A DNA stretch of 64,000 bases from Hemerocallis citrina (GCA_017893485.1 CM030366.1:99569085-99633084), one strand, 5' to 3'. Numbered from the stretch's first letter, positions 33,724 to 45,799 are shown. Program-made: numbers and translations. The notes: generated from the sequence alone by a model not told the origin.

Positions 33724-35417
33724 ATGCATCCAAAACAGAAGGGGAAGGCAGTGGTCTCCAACCGAAGAACCACTTCTCTTCCTCCTCTCCCTCCTCCAGT
33801 TCAAGGTGCTCCTACTCAACAGGCCCCTCCAGGGTCTCGGGGGGCTGCCCAGGGGCGCTCCCGTCAGAATCGTCCGAAGCAACATCCTCCTCATGATCAA
33901 GTCGCGGGTCCCAATCCTTCAGTTGAATCTGTGGCCTCTCAAAGCCCTCCCGAGCGGGATCTTCGTCAAGTGATTGCCAACCATCAAAAGGGGGTCGACC
34001 TCAGAACTCGCCTGAATGGATAGCGAGCCCTTGGTGGAGTCCATCAACCCGAGAACTCAGGGGCTTCAAGAATTCGAACCCCCCGCCGACCGAGGACTAG
34101 AAGATCCCCTCCCCCGAGGAGGCAAAGAGAGTCCCCTCAGCGTCATCGGCAGAGAACTCATTCTCCAATAAGCCGAGCCACACATAGGGACCGCCAAGTT
34201 GGAGAGGCACCAGTCACAAGGGCAGATCTTCAAGACTTCCAAGCGACAGTCTTACGGGCCCTCACTCTCGCCCCAAAGAACGACTAGAGGCCACCTACTC
34301 ATGAGCTAGCTAGGAGCCACCGCCTTCACACTCTCAGTCCTCGTCCTTCTCCAAGCTACCATCGCCGCAGCCCCAGCCCATCCTCGTACGAATATGAGTC
34401 CCGGGGCTCGGCAAGATATGATCAAAGAGAAGACTCAGTCTACCGCCGTCTCCACGAGATGGAGAGGCGCCTCGGCCGAATTGACAAGGAAGAAGAGCAA
34501 CGGGTGATAAAACTCCACCAGAGCAGACCTCCATTCTCCCCCACCATCATGGAGGCCCCCATCCCAGAAAACTCCAAGCCGCCTATACCGGGGAGTCGGA
34601 CCCCGCAGATCACATAGAAAGTTTCAAAACTCTCATGATGATCCACCATGCTTCAGACGCCCTCCTCTGCAAGATCTTCCCTGCCACGCTGAAGGGGTCT
34701 GCACGAGAATGGTACTCTCGACTCGCCCCAGCCTCTATCTTCTCATTCGATCAGTTCGAAGGGCTCTTCCTTACTCATTTCGTGAGTAGCCGCCAAGCTG
34801 AGAAAACAAGTGTATCTCTGGTGACCCTCAACCAAGAAAAGGGTGAACGCCTAAGAGATTACATTCGACGCTTCACCGCCGAAGCCCGGTCCATTCCCTC
34901 CCTCAACCAGTCAGTAGCCTATGTCGCATTCGAGCGCAACATCACTAATGCCAACCTCAGGGCGTCCCTTGCCAAGAAGCCTCCTCGGAACTTCTCAGAG
35001 CTCCTACTTAGGGTGGAGAAGTACATACGGGCGGAAGAGGCTCTCGACCCCCTTGCTCTTGAGGAGACATCTTCCGGGAACAAACGGAAGAACACAAGTG
35101 AAGAGGGGTCCCAAAAATCCCAGAAGGACAGTAATGACCAGCGCCGCTCGACTCCACGTTTTGAGAAGTTCACTCCCCTCATTGCTAATATATCAGAAGT
35201 CATTATGGAGGTGGACAAGGAAGGACTACTCCGCGCTCCCCCTAGAATGAATACCCCTGGCAAGAAGAGAAACAAAGATAAGTGGTGCTGCTTTCACAGG
35301 GACCACGGCCACGACACGGATGATTGTCGGGCTCTGAAGGAGGAGATCGAAGAACTCATACAGCGGGGGCACCTGACCAAGTTTGTCCAAAAAGAGAGGG
35401 CCGAGCTTCCCCCCTGA
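33724..35417 (+). pseudogene. Tat-lineage gag (copy B), frameshifted with stops
   Basis: Begins MHPKQKGKAVVSNRRTTSL at 33724 in a Pro/Gln-rich region. A stop at 34021-34023 is followed by the same frame through YRRLHEMERRLGRIDKEEE near 34440. A frame change near 34575 leads into the Retrotrans_gag domain: IESFKTLMMIHHASDALLCK from about 34615, LKGSAREWYSRL, FLTHFVSSRQ, ERLRDYIRRFTAEA. The C-terminal knuckle-like C-FHRDHGHDTDDC is near 35288-35330. It is colinear with copy A, and both end at equivalent positions (12212 and 35417). The gene is dead here, although the C-terminal 260 codons remain open. Confidence 0.87.
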
Positions 35418-35738
35418 GGAGCCAACAAACGAACCGAAGGGCCCGCCGAGCTTTAAGACTCAGAATCTCCCAGCTCCTCCCAAGAGGTCTTCACCTTATT
35501 GTAGCAGTAGGATCTTGATTTTCAATAAGGCCGAGGCTTGTAAATCGGCCAACAGTATGTAATAATGGCTCGCCTTATTGGAGCGGCCACTTAGTATATT
35601 TCAATAAAACTTTACATCTTTTCATTGAAAATTATTGCTCTTGCTTCTCTATCTCTCCGAGTCACGACTCGCTAAATGGTGAGTTTAGAGTCCAGCTTCT
35701 TCTACATGGCTGCTCCCGCAACTTACTGACCTTTAACA

Positions 35739-36090
35739 ACGAGTTCGGAGTCCAATACTTGGCTCGATTCCGCTTCAAATAACTTGCTCTTCAGCGAGTT
35801 AGAAGTGGTTCGCCATTCGGAATTGCTCCCACAACCGTTGAATCCCTCTAACAACGAGTTCAGAGTCCAACACTTGGCTCGATTCTGCTTCAAATAACTT
35901 GCTCTTCAGCGAGTTAGAGGTGGTTTGCCATTCGGAATTGCTCCCACAACTGTTGAATCTCTCTAACGACGAGTTCGGAGTCCAACACTTGGCTCGATTC
36001 CGCTTCAAATAACTTGCTCTTCAGCGAGTTAGAAGTGGTCTGCCATTCGGAACTGCTCCCACAACCGTTGATACTCTCTTAAAAGACAAG
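35739..36090 (+). repeat. Minisatellite type 1 in TR-GAG copy B
   Basis: Three units of about 115 bp, homologous to 12511-13092 of copy A (which has five). Confidence 0.88.
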
Positions 36091-37400
36091 TTCGGAGCAC
36101 AACTCTCTCTTAGAGTTCCTCTTCACACTCGTCTCACAAATGGCTCTCTCCCAGAGCCGAGCTCTTCACTCCGCTCACCTCCGAAGCGGACCTCTTCTCA
36201 ACGAGTTCGGGGCACAACTCTCTCCTAGAGTTCCTCCTCACACTCGTCTTCCAAATGGCTCTCTCTCAGAGCCGAGCTCTTCACTCCGCTCACCTCCGAA
36301 GCGGACTTCTTCTAAATGAGTTCGGAGCTTACAACTCTCCCCTAGAGTTCCTCCTCACACTCGTCTTCCAAATGGCTCTCTCCCAAAGCCGAGCTCCTCA
36401 CTCCGCTCGCCTCCAAAGCGGACCTCTTCTCAACGAGTTCGGAGCTCACAACTCCCCCCTAGAGTTGCTCCTCAAACTCGTCTTCCAGATAGCTTTCTCT
36501 TAGAGCCAAACTCTTCACTTCGCTCGCCTCCGAAGCGGACCTCTTCTCAACGAGTTCGGAGCTCACAACTCTCTCCTAGAGTTGCTCCTCAAACTCGTCT
36601 TCCAAATAGGCTCTTCCCCAGAGCCGAGCTCTTCACTCCGCTCGCCTCCGAAGCGGACCTCTTCTCAACGAGTTCGAAGCTCACAACTCCCCCCTAGAGT
36701 TGCTCCTCAAACTCGTCTTCCAGATAGCTCTCTCCTAGTGCCGAGCTCTTCACTCCGCTCGCCTCCGAAGCAGACCTCTTCTCAACGGGTTCGGAGCTCA
36801 CAACTCTCTCCTAGAGTTACTCCTCAAACTCGTCTTCCAAATGGCTCTTCCCCAGAGCCGAGCTCTTCACTCCGCTCGCCTCCGAAGTGGACCTCTTCTC
36901 AACGAGTTCAGGGCGCAATTCTCTCCTAGAGTTCCTCCTCACACTCGTCTTCCAAATGGCTCTCTCCCAGAGCCGAGATCTTCACTCCGCTCGCCTCCGA
37001 AGCGGACCTCTTCTCAACGGGTTCGGAGCTCACAACTCTCTCTTAGAGTTGCTCCTCAAACTCGTCTTCCAAATGGCTCTTCCCCAGAGCCGAGCTCTTC
37101 ACTCCGCTCGCCTCCGAAGCGGACCTCTTCTCAACGAGTTCGGATCTCACAACTCTCTCCCATAGTTGCTCCTCAAACTCGTCTTCCAGATGGCTCTCTC
37201 CTAGAGCCGAGCTCTTCGCTCCGCTCACCTCCAAAGCGGATCTCTTCTCAATAAGTTCGGAGCTCACAACTCTCTCCTAGAATTGCTCCTCAAAACTCGT
37301 CTTCCAGATGGCTCTCTCCTAGAGTCGAGCTCTTCACTCTGCTTGCTTCCAAAGCAAACCTCTTCTAAGCGAGTTCGGAGCTCAAAACTCTCCCATAGAG
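36091..37400 (+). repeat. Minisatellite type 2 in TR-GAG copy B
   Basis: About eleven units of roughly 111-120 bp, often 117 bp, with GAGTTCGG starts near 36201, 36317, 36437, 36556, 36669, 36788, 36904, 37018, 37135, 37253 and 37371. Homologous to 13093-13760 of copy A (about six units). Because 117 is a multiple of three, 39-residue repeats appear open in more than one frame. These are not genes. Confidence 0.9.
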
Positions 37401-38689
37401 TTGCTCCTTACACTCTCTTCAAAGAATGGGTCTTCCCATGGCTCTTAAGAGGATCTTCCTAGCACGTCTTCTCCACCCCTAGAAGTGGAGCTCCTCTTCA
37501 AAAATCTCCAAAACCAAACAGAGCATCACCTCTTCCATATGCCGACCCATCCCCTTCATCAACTCGCCGAGCTTCTCCTCGCGCTCGAGCCGTCCGAACT
37601 CCGAGCTCCACTACACCGAGCTACTACGGGCAGAGGGTGAACTACCGAGTCACCGAGCCTAGTGGACGAGGTACCGACCCCCACATATGGAGAAAAATTC
37701 TGCCGATCCTATCTCACCGTCGGATCGTCTCAAAATTCGTGCTAGAACATGATGAATGGCTCAGATCGTGCCACGTCTCCACAAAACGACAAGATAACGT
37801 TTTCTCGAAATGTGAGCCTCTTGTCTTGTGATTCGCGCCACGATCGTGATCAACCATCCAGATGGAGCCACGTTGCTCGGATCTGAAATCCGATCTACCG
37901 AACTGCAAAGTGGCAAAAATGCACCTCAAAATCCGTGCTCGGATCTGCCGAACAAGACGCATCTGCCGAGCAGCAAAGCAGTTGAAGAGGAAGAAAGAAA
38001 AAGAGGCTAACGGGTCGGGGTCGGATCCGATACCCATGGTTCGACCCATACCCTTCTTAGCTCCTTCATTCTTCTCCTTCTTCTTCAATCTTCCCGCCAA
38101 AAGTACCCAACACTTCTCCTCTTCTTCACTGTGTGAAAGAACAAGGCAGAGGAGAGAACCCAAATGCCTCTCCTCCCCTTCTTCTTTCTTCTCAGGGCCG
38201 AGCTCCCCCATGGCCAAGCTGCCAAGCCGAAGGGACGAGGTACCGACCTCCACATATGGAGAAAAATTCTGCCGATCCTATCTCACCGTCAGATCGTCTC
38301 AAAATTCATGCTAGAACATGATGAACGGCTCAGATCTTGCCACGTCTCCACAAAACGACAAGATAGCGTTTTCTCGAAATTTGAGCCTCTTGTCTCTTGA
38401 TTCGCACCACGATCGTGATCAACTGTCCAGATTGAGCCACGTAGCTCGGATCTCACATCCGAGCTACCGAACTACTGAACTACAAAGTGGAAAAAATGCA
38501 CCTTAAAATCTGTGCTCGGATCTGCCGAACAAGACGCATCTGCCTAGCAGCAAGGAAGAGAGAGAGAGAAAGAAAAGAGAGGAAAAAAAAAGGAGAGGTC
38601 GGGTTCGGACCCATTAAGGGGACCCAAACCCAAACCGAGCCAACCCCTCCTACTTCACTTCTCTTCTTCTCCACTCTCCCGCCAAAACA
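37401..38689 (+). other. TR-GAG copy B 3' noncoding region with duplicated block
   Basis: No gene. A segment of over 300 bp is present twice, at about 37670-37990 and 38240-38550. It contains TATGGAGAAAAATTCTGCCG, ACGACAAGATA, and a CTCGGATCTGCCGAACAAG part. Intervening text is C/T-rich. Confidence 0.65.
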
Positions 38690-39620
38690 AACCAGAGAAA
38701 AAAAAACAGACCCAAAGCTTCGTTGCCGAACTCCAACGCAGGGCTCCACCTCGCCGACCGCCGAGTTCCCTCACTCCGTCGTCAAACTCCCAACATCGAC
38801 TCCATCACCGTCATCATCCTCAGAGCCTCCCTCAACAACTCTGAGAACCCAAGCTCCAAACCCACTTGCCCGTTCGTAGAACTCCACGTAGACCTCGACC
38901 CTCCGTCGTCGAGCCCTCCTTCCACCTCGTCGAGCTCTCCTTCTCCCTCGAAGAGCTCTTCTCCTTCCTCGTCGAGCTCATCTCTGCATCACCGAATCCA
39001 CCGAGCTCCAAGCTCCTCGCCACCTTCACCGGATAGGTCCTCGCCACCTTCTCCTCTAGATGAGCCCCGAACTCTGAGCTTGCCTCTCCTCCTCGCCGAG
39101 CATGCACCAGCAGCCGAAGCCCATCATCGAAGCTCGGAGCTTCGTCGAGCCCACTCACGGTCGCCATTAACCTCCATCGTCGAACACGAAGCTCCACTAC
39201 AGGACCGAGCTCCACCCTCGTCAACTCAGTGAGCTCATCCTCATGGCAGCCGAGCTCGAGTTCCGACGTCCTCTTCGTCGAGCTCCGAAGCACCGAGCTC
39301 TTCAAAATGCCGAAGCTCCATTCCGTTGGCGGAGCTCCATTGAATACGCCGAAGCATCGAGCTCCGACGTCCCACTTCGCCGAGGCTTTATTCCAGTCGA
39401 GCTCCTTCTCCAAACTCGAACCCACCTCCTTGGCCGAGCTCGTCTCCCTTCGTTGCCAGCTACCTCTGCCGCCAAGCTCACAGCTCTCTCGCTCCGAGCT
39501 CCGCCACAGAGCTTCGAGCTCTTCTCCTTCGAGTTCCACGTCGCCAAGCTCCGTCCCCTCATCGCCGACCTCCCCGCCAGACGGAGTCGAAGAGATGGAG
39601 AACTTGGGGGCGAGATGGTA
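38690..39620 (+). repeat. GC-rich CCGAGCTC-repeat island, copy B
   Basis: Dense GCCGAGCTC and TCGAGCTC words over about 0.9 kb. Both strands are open for over 100 codons (for example 38832-39746 minus, 304 codons), with low-complexity Ser/Pro/Arg/Leu text. It is equivalent to 14940-15650 in copy A, but the two islands align poorly in detail, so the open frames are unlikely to be conserved proteins. Confidence 0.7.
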
Positions 39621-40477
39621 ACGACAAAGGAAAAGAAGAACGAAGAGCTGAAGAACGAAGAGCGGAAGAAGAACGAACAGCCGAAGAAGGGAAGAGAAAG
39701 AACAGCAGCAGGGCCAGAAAGAAAAAGAAAAGAAAGGGGGGGGCACGTGGCATCATTTCGAAGGTCGGCAGATCCAAGCCGCCGAGCCGAAGTGCCGATT
39801 ACCGATCCTGTAATTGGAGAAAAAACCCCGCCGACCCACATGATTCGTCCGATCTTCTCAAAAATCGCGCTACGACACGATCGACGCACAGAAACGCGCC
39901 ACGTGTCCAGAAAGTGATCTGCTTTGCGATGCGCGAACATCTGATCATGATCGACGCTCAGAAACGCGCCACGTGTCCAGAGCGTGATCTGCTTTGCGAT
40001 GCGTGCCATCTGATCACGATCGATGTCCAGAAATGTGCCACATGTCCAGGTAATATTTAATTTATTTATTTATTTATTTATTTGTTTTAATTATTTAAAA
40101 AATCCGAAAAAATAATTAAAAAATCGAAAAAAATTAATTAAAAATTCTTAAAATAATTATTAATTCAGAAAAATTATTTTTAAATTCTGAAAAAATAATT
40201 ATTAAATTAGAATAATTAATTAATATTTTCGATAATTAATTACTTAATTCGAAAAATGAATAAAAAATTCAAAAAAATGAAAAAAAATTCAGAAAAATCT
40301 GGAAAAATCACCAAAAATCCAGAAAATTCTGAGGATATTTTTGGGTATTTTACAAGCCCAGAATAACACCGTTACACCCCAAGCAAGATTCCGAACTCCC
40401 TTAAGAACACCGATAAAATCTCCTACGCCATTAGAACAACAAAACTACTCATCGAAGACTATAAAACTCAGTCTCCA

Positions 40478-41110
40478 GGAGTGGGGGCTTGTGATATGGC
40501 TAAAAATAGGATTAAATTGGGACTGTTCACATCGGACTCGAATCTTAAAGCTCAGGGGTAAAACGGTAATTTCACATACAAATGGGTCTGAAATGGGTAC
40601 TGGGTCTCCTTCTCATAGATCCAATAACCCGCGAACGGATCCATTTCAACTGGGTACGGGTCCCGACCCGATACAAACCCAGTCCGACAGGATAGAATTA
40701 GGGTCTCTGATTGAACCAAATCAACGGGCCTGGTTCGCGGCTATCCTCTCACCGAGAATTAAGGGATTACATTCCTAATCTGATTACGAGGATTTTACTC
40801 CTTATCAGATCACAGGAACTACATTCCTAATCTGATCCCTAAGGCGGCTATAAATACCCCCCACCCATCGCCATTAAGAGGTAATCAATCTTTTCCTAAT
40901 TTACGCTCTTTCATAATCACTTCTGATTACTGACTTGAGCGTCGGAGGGTGCATCGCCGGGAACAACCCCGGTGTCTCGCACTTTTTGCAGGTGAACGGC
41001 GAGAGTCAACGATCAAACTCTGGCGGAACAGGTAACAGGCTTGCTGTTCAGTTTTCCTAAGAACCCACAAATACTATCTGTTTGCCCCCACACCGAATTT
41101 AGCGGCAACA
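40478..41110 (+). repeat. Polypurine tract and 3' LTR of TR-GAG copy B
   Basis: The purine tract AGGAGTGGGGG lies at 40478-40488. The 619-bp LTR starts TGATATGG at 40492 and ends AGCGGCAACA at 41110. A TATA box, TATAAATA, lies near 40850. Compared with the 5' LTR there are a modest number of substitutions and one 40-bp copy fewer. Confidence 0.92.
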
Positions 41111-41510
41111 ATACCTAATGGCAAAAAGAAACTCAGACAAACTCTAAGGAAGAAGTGGCAGTGATATTATTCTAGTTGATGATGCACTTGTATATACACT
41201 TGAATATTGCATTATAGCAAAGAGATAAATATGATATATTAGAGAAAATTGTCAGAATGAATTGACGATGAATATATGCACATGAGAATACTAGTTGTAA
41301 ACTTAAAATATAGAATAACCATATGCACTTGAAGATTTGGTTAGAAATTTATCATAAACAGATAAATACCATATACCATAGAACAATGAAAAAATATCAT
41401 AAACTGGCATGAATGGACTAAGTGAAAAATAATATTAATCATAAAAGTAAAATGACATGTATGACTATGTGAAAAATAATTAGTTTTAAAAAAATAATTA
41501 AATAATTAAT

Positions 41511-41584
41511 AAACCCATGCAAGTTTCAAACATATGACCTTCAAGCTATTAGCACAATGCTCTAACTAGATGAGCTAATAGACC
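41511..41584 (-). pseudogene. Decayed tRNA-Ile (AAU) gene
   Basis: Read on the minus strand, 74 nt show a tRNA layout. They start GGTCTATTAGCTCA, a D-arm GCTC...GAGC with GTTA in the loop, an anticodon loop CTAATAG with anticodon AAT, a T-arm around GGTCATATGTTTGAAAC, and a 3' acceptor strand ending TGCATGGGTTT. The text follows plant cytosolic tRNA-Ile(AAU), with C-to-T type changes that spoil the T-arm (GTTTGAAAC in place of GGTTCGA). It sits inside the non-autonomous hAT element. Confidence 0.75.
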
Positions 41585-41806
41585 AACTATTGTTTCAAAT
41601 TTTAGATAATACGATGTAATCTTATCTGAAAACAATTGTTTTTTTTTTTAAAACATTGTAAATACTTAAAAATATGGGGCCTTAAAAAATTGGGGGTCCA
41701 AAGCAGTTACTTGTGCCCAGATCCGCCTTTGCTCACTCAAAAGAATTTATATGAAATTAAATATTGTGAGTGAGGTATAAGGAATTAAAATATTTGATAG
41801 TGACCT

Positions 41807-42519
41807 TTATGGATAAAACCCATTTCTTTAATGGGGGCCTACACTACATAGATGATATAAGAGATGACTCTCTTCTCGAAAAAGCACTCCCACTTGATCC
41901 AAGTCTTATCCCGATAGGTTTTATATTAAAAATTAGAAGAAGAAGAAGATGATAAAGAAGGTCGAGTATTCTTTTATAGTAGTTATTTTCTAACAATATG
42001 AACCTCCGATTTCTAAATTTGATTTGATTCTTACAGCATTCCGATTGGAGTTAAACCACTATTTAAAAAGTAAATATTGGCCCTTAAACCTAAGGCCCAA
42101 AGCACCAAAAGTAAACAAATTGTATTAGATCATCAATAGTCGTTGATTAGAGCATCTGTTGTCGTTAAGATTCAAAAATTTTATATTTGGGTTTTAGAAA
42201 TATCGTTAAGATTCAAAAATTTTATATTTGGGTTTTAGAAATATAAATTTTGAGATGGGCTTGGAGTCGTTGAAATCCAAAATTTGGTCGAACGGTGGAT
42301 GATATTTTGTTGGTTGAATCTCAGCCATTGATACAAATAAAAAAATAAAAATTGAGTACAACACATTTGTTAAAAAAAATTGTACGCAAAAGTACACATA
42401 ACAATTCCTATAGGCTCATTCCATCCCAACCCATGATCAAAAAATTCACACCAATCTCAAATGAGGTAATTTAGCAAATGCTCCCATTCAAAATATAGAA
42501 ACTAGCATATATGCCCACT
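41807..42519. other. Spacer with a short duplication and satellite-like edge
   Basis: No gene. A segment of about 41 bp (CGTTAAGATTCAAAAATTTT...) is duplicated in tandem at about 42163 and 42204, after a GAGCATCTGTTGTCG word that resembles a MITE tip. 42470-42519 (GCAAATGCTCCCATTCA...) is one unit of a repeat that reappears to the right of the Tekay element at 63880 and 63950. Confidence 0.5.
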
Positions 42520-42524
42520 ATTTT

Positions 42525-45500
42525 TGTAACACCCTAGATTTTAATTATTGTTTTAATTTTAATAAATGAATTAAAATAATTTTTTGTGATTTAATAATTA
42601 TTTTTCTGGAATTTACCTTTTGACACATGCAAATATTTTTTGGGAAGTTCAAAGTCAGAAATTATTTTGGGAAAACCTAACATTTATTAATAGGTATTAT
42701 TTGTGAATTTTTTGGATTTTTCTGATAATTATTTTATTTATTTGCAAATAATATAAAAAGAGGGAGTTTTGTGCAAAATTACCACTTAGAGTAAAAATTC
42801 CAAATTATCTGATTTTTGGGCTGAGCATGATGGCTAGTCAACTTAGAGGTAAAGAGTTTACCTTTTATTTTAATATATTTTGTTTATTTTGCAAGTTTTG
42901 TTAAAGAAGGGTCTTTTCGCAAAATTGCCACTTAGAGGCAAAATTTACAAAATTTGTTTTCTGGATTTTACAAACAGTGTCGGCCAGATCTGGAGTATTT
43001 TTTTTTGTTTAAATTTAAATTGAATTGGTTTATCTAATTTCCAAGTATAAAGATTTATATATGTAAAAATATATTCAAAAGGGATATTTTACAAATCTAT
43101 TCAAAAACCCTAATTACTTGAATGCCGGCCAATATAAGGTGAGGTGCAGCCATCTCTTTGTTGCACTACACAAAGGGTTTTCTTTATTATTATTTTCTTG
43201 GAGTTTTGAAACGAAGATCTTAGTTTTCTTGCGAAATGAAGGACTTTTCTTATTCTTTTATTATCTTCAAATGATTCCTCAATAAGGTGAGTGAAATATG
43301 TTTGTTTTCTTATTACTCTAAGCATGTTGTATGTGATGATTTATCTATTAGAAAGCATGTTAGGTGATTCTATGATGATATAATGAACTTGATGTACGAA
43401 TGAATAAAAATTGAATCTTTTTCATGAAAACTACGCTTTTGATGATTAAAACCATAAATAGATGACTTGAGATTATTAAAAACCTAACAGAATCAATGGA
43501 TAGGTTGTTTTCCTTCATAATCTTGCTGTTTTGATTACACCTACTGAGTTTGTATGTTGAGTGTTGCATATAGTGAATAATCAAATTCTTTACAGTGTAT
43601 ACATGTTCACGTTCATGTTCTGATGCTTTCGGATGAGCAAAAACTTAATGAAAGATGGTTGTAATTACTTACATTCATGGGTAAACTGATGTGGGTGAGT
43701 GTGTATATGTTTAAGAAAGATTCAAAGGAGTTTTGAAGTCGAAAGGATCAAGTTTTGAAAGAAAAAGGGTTTTGATATTTTCAGGTCTGATTGTACACAG
43801 ATCGAAATTGATTTTTGTGTGTTTTGTGAAGTTTTCAACTGGATCCTGATTATTTTCATACTGGGATTGAATTAGATATTATACTCCTTCTATTTGATGA
43901 GTTTTAATGCTATAACTGATGCTTAAACCCTTATATGAACACACACATATATATATGTATATTGCTGTTTTGAAGAGTTTTTGTGAAGAATTACTCCTTT
44001 AAGATCTTGATGTGATTTTGATTTGTTTTATAAACTCCAGTATGGTTTACAAGTTGTATTCAATCATCTCAGAATTTGGTTTTACAAATTTGTGATTTTA
44101 CAAAGTGTAATCACTGTATCAGTCGAAATGTGCACAAACTTTAAAACTGGCTGTATAGCAGCCAACGGTCGACTGAACGATCGACCGACATTCTTTAAAT
44201 TGGGAATTTTCACTTGACATTCGACTGCCCTGTATTTGCACTGTTTGAGTGGTCGACCGTCGGTTGCTTTACTAGCTTTTTTTGTTGAATTTTCTTCGTT
44301 CTTTTTAAACGGTTATTTCTTCGATATTATGGACTATTGATCTACTATTTTAGATGAAGCTACAGATTACTGTATTTTACAGAAAGTTGTATTTTGATTA
44401 TAATAGATTTTTAATTGTAAAGTGACATACATATTTTTTCTTGAAGAAATTGATAAATTGTGATATTCTACGATTTCAAAATATGATTCTCAGTTATCTA
44501 AATGGATTTAATATTTTATTTGAATTCTAAAATTTTATGAGTACATTAAATAAATTTGGATTTGTTAACTTTTAAGAAGTTTTCTTAATATGAGAGTATT
44601 GGTAATGGGATTAAGAGTTTTAATGAAAGATTTGGTATTGACGATGGAATTCTGAGTCTCTAGAGGGTGAGTGGGACCCTAGTACACCGGCAGTTGAGAT
44701 TTTTGTGGTTTGGCTAGTTGTGGCCTTGTTATTGATCAGTTGAGTTAAGACCGGTAGGGTACATCAACTCTAGGAGATTCGTAATTAATTAATTAACTTA
44801 AAAGATAAGGACATGCACTAGATGATGATATGATGAAATGGGTGCAAACATGGGTTATGGACCTTAGTATGATCTGCAGTGTGAGATAATCTCCAGAATT
44901 ATCGAGGTGTGAGTGAAATAGTCTCCGGAATTAACTGTGGTGTGGGATTGATCTCCAGAATTATCGGGGTCGAGGCGATGCTCATGGGGTATTCGTGTGA
45001 TGAGGCATCATAGCTTGCGGTGTGGGGTATTCTCGAAGATTCCTAGGTGTAAGTGAAATAGTCTCCGGAATTATCTGTGGATAGAGATTGACCTTGGGCA
45101 TGGGCTAAATACTCACAGTTTATCTAAATATCATAGTAGTCATCGTAGTAGGATTAGTTGCATAACGAGGGATTTAACCCTATTAAGTGGAGAACGTTAA
45201 GGGATTGCACCGGATCTATGTAGAGTGGGGAGCATAGATTCGACAAGTATGCATTAGAGAGTCATCATATAGCACTGGTGTTTTCTTGACTTAGTTTTAT
45301 GCATGTTTCCTGTTTTCCTACACTTGACACTTAGTCTAGTTTCACTTGCTGTTTTCATGTTTTATCTATTTATTAACTCCTTCTTTTCATTTATTATTAC
45401 TGTTGGTATATGTTGTTTATGACTTTATCCGTTATGTTTTATTTATATCGCATTTTCTCTTGATGTCACTCACACCGTTATGGCTGACCCCGTAGTTTAG

Positions 45501-45794
45501 GGGTTAGGGTTATCTCTAGCCTCATGTTTTACAGGAAGGTACCTATATCTTGGGATTTGGATGCATGTGGTAGAATGATAATGTAGCTTATGTAAATTGT
45601 AAAAGAATGTGTTGTAAAAGAAAGAATCTATAATTCAAGGTGTTTGTTTTCTGCTGTGTTTTGTAAAGAAATGATGTAATAAAAGTTGAAAATTTTATCT
45701 TTGTTTTGGCTATGTTTACTATTACATTGAGGTTGATGCTGGGAATCGTGTCATGTATTTCTGATATATTATATTGGAAATTCAGGGCGCTATA
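42525..45794 (+). repeat. 5' LTR of the Tekay element
   Basis: A 3,270-bp LTR, TGTAACACCC to GGGCGCTATA; the final CA has become TA. TATA-like AATATAAGG lies near 43130. Degraded relatives of the GTCGACT motif occur near 44166 and 44253. A cluster of TCTCC(A/G)GAATTA words (44888-45080) corresponds to the part expanded into the 164-bp repeat in the solo LTR at 18090-18840. Confidence 0.92.
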
Positions 45795-45799
45795 GAGAT

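Larger units (their letters stand above)
32993..41110 (+). mobile_element. TR-GAG copy B: complete pol-less Tat-type LTR retrotransposon
   Basis: An 8,118-bp element with a perfect TSD, ATACC (32988-32992, 41111-41115). Order: 5' LTR (32993-33651), PBS, broken gag (about 33724-35417), type 1 then type 2 minisatellites (35739-37400), dispersed ACGACAAGATA blocks, GC-rich CCGAGCTC island (38690-39620), AT-rich tail, PPT (40478-40491), 3' LTR (40492-41110). No protease, RT, RNase H or integrase sequence occurs in about 5 kb between gag and PPT. It matches the published description of terminal-repeat-with-gag (TR-GAG) non-autonomous elements. Confidence 0.9.
32780..41731. mobile_element. Non-autonomous hAT element, split by TR-GAG copy B
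   Basis: The left tip is CAGGGCCGTATCTAAATTTC and the right tip is the inverse of CAAAGGCGGATCTGGGC. They are flanked by 8-bp sequences TTCACTCA (32772-32779) and CTCACTCA (41732-41739), a TSD with one mismatch. The element's own sequence is 32780-32992 plus 41116-41731, about 0.83 kb. There is no transposase. It includes a decayed tRNA-Ile gene at 41511-41584. Confidence 0.75.
32645..41806. mobile_element. Outer inverted-repeat element (MITE-like) split by a hAT insertion
   Basis: Left arm 32645-32710 (GGGTCACTAACAAATTG..., CATATACCTCACTCACAA) and right arm about 41740-41806 are imperfect inverted copies over some 66 bp. They share TACCTCACTCACAA-type text. Everything between is the later hAT and TR-GAG insertion plus about 70 bp. 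The family is not determined because no clear TSD was found. Confidence 0.55.

Noticed and set aside
36255..37254. Open frames with a 39-residue repeat (Ser/Leu/Arg-rich)
   Set aside because: They come from the 117-bp minisatellite; a period divisible by three keeps several frames open. No domain, and copy A differs.
38832..39746. 304-codon minus-strand ORF and overlapping plus-strand ORFs
   Set aside because: GC-rich low-complexity region with both strands open; not conserved at equivalent positions in copy A.
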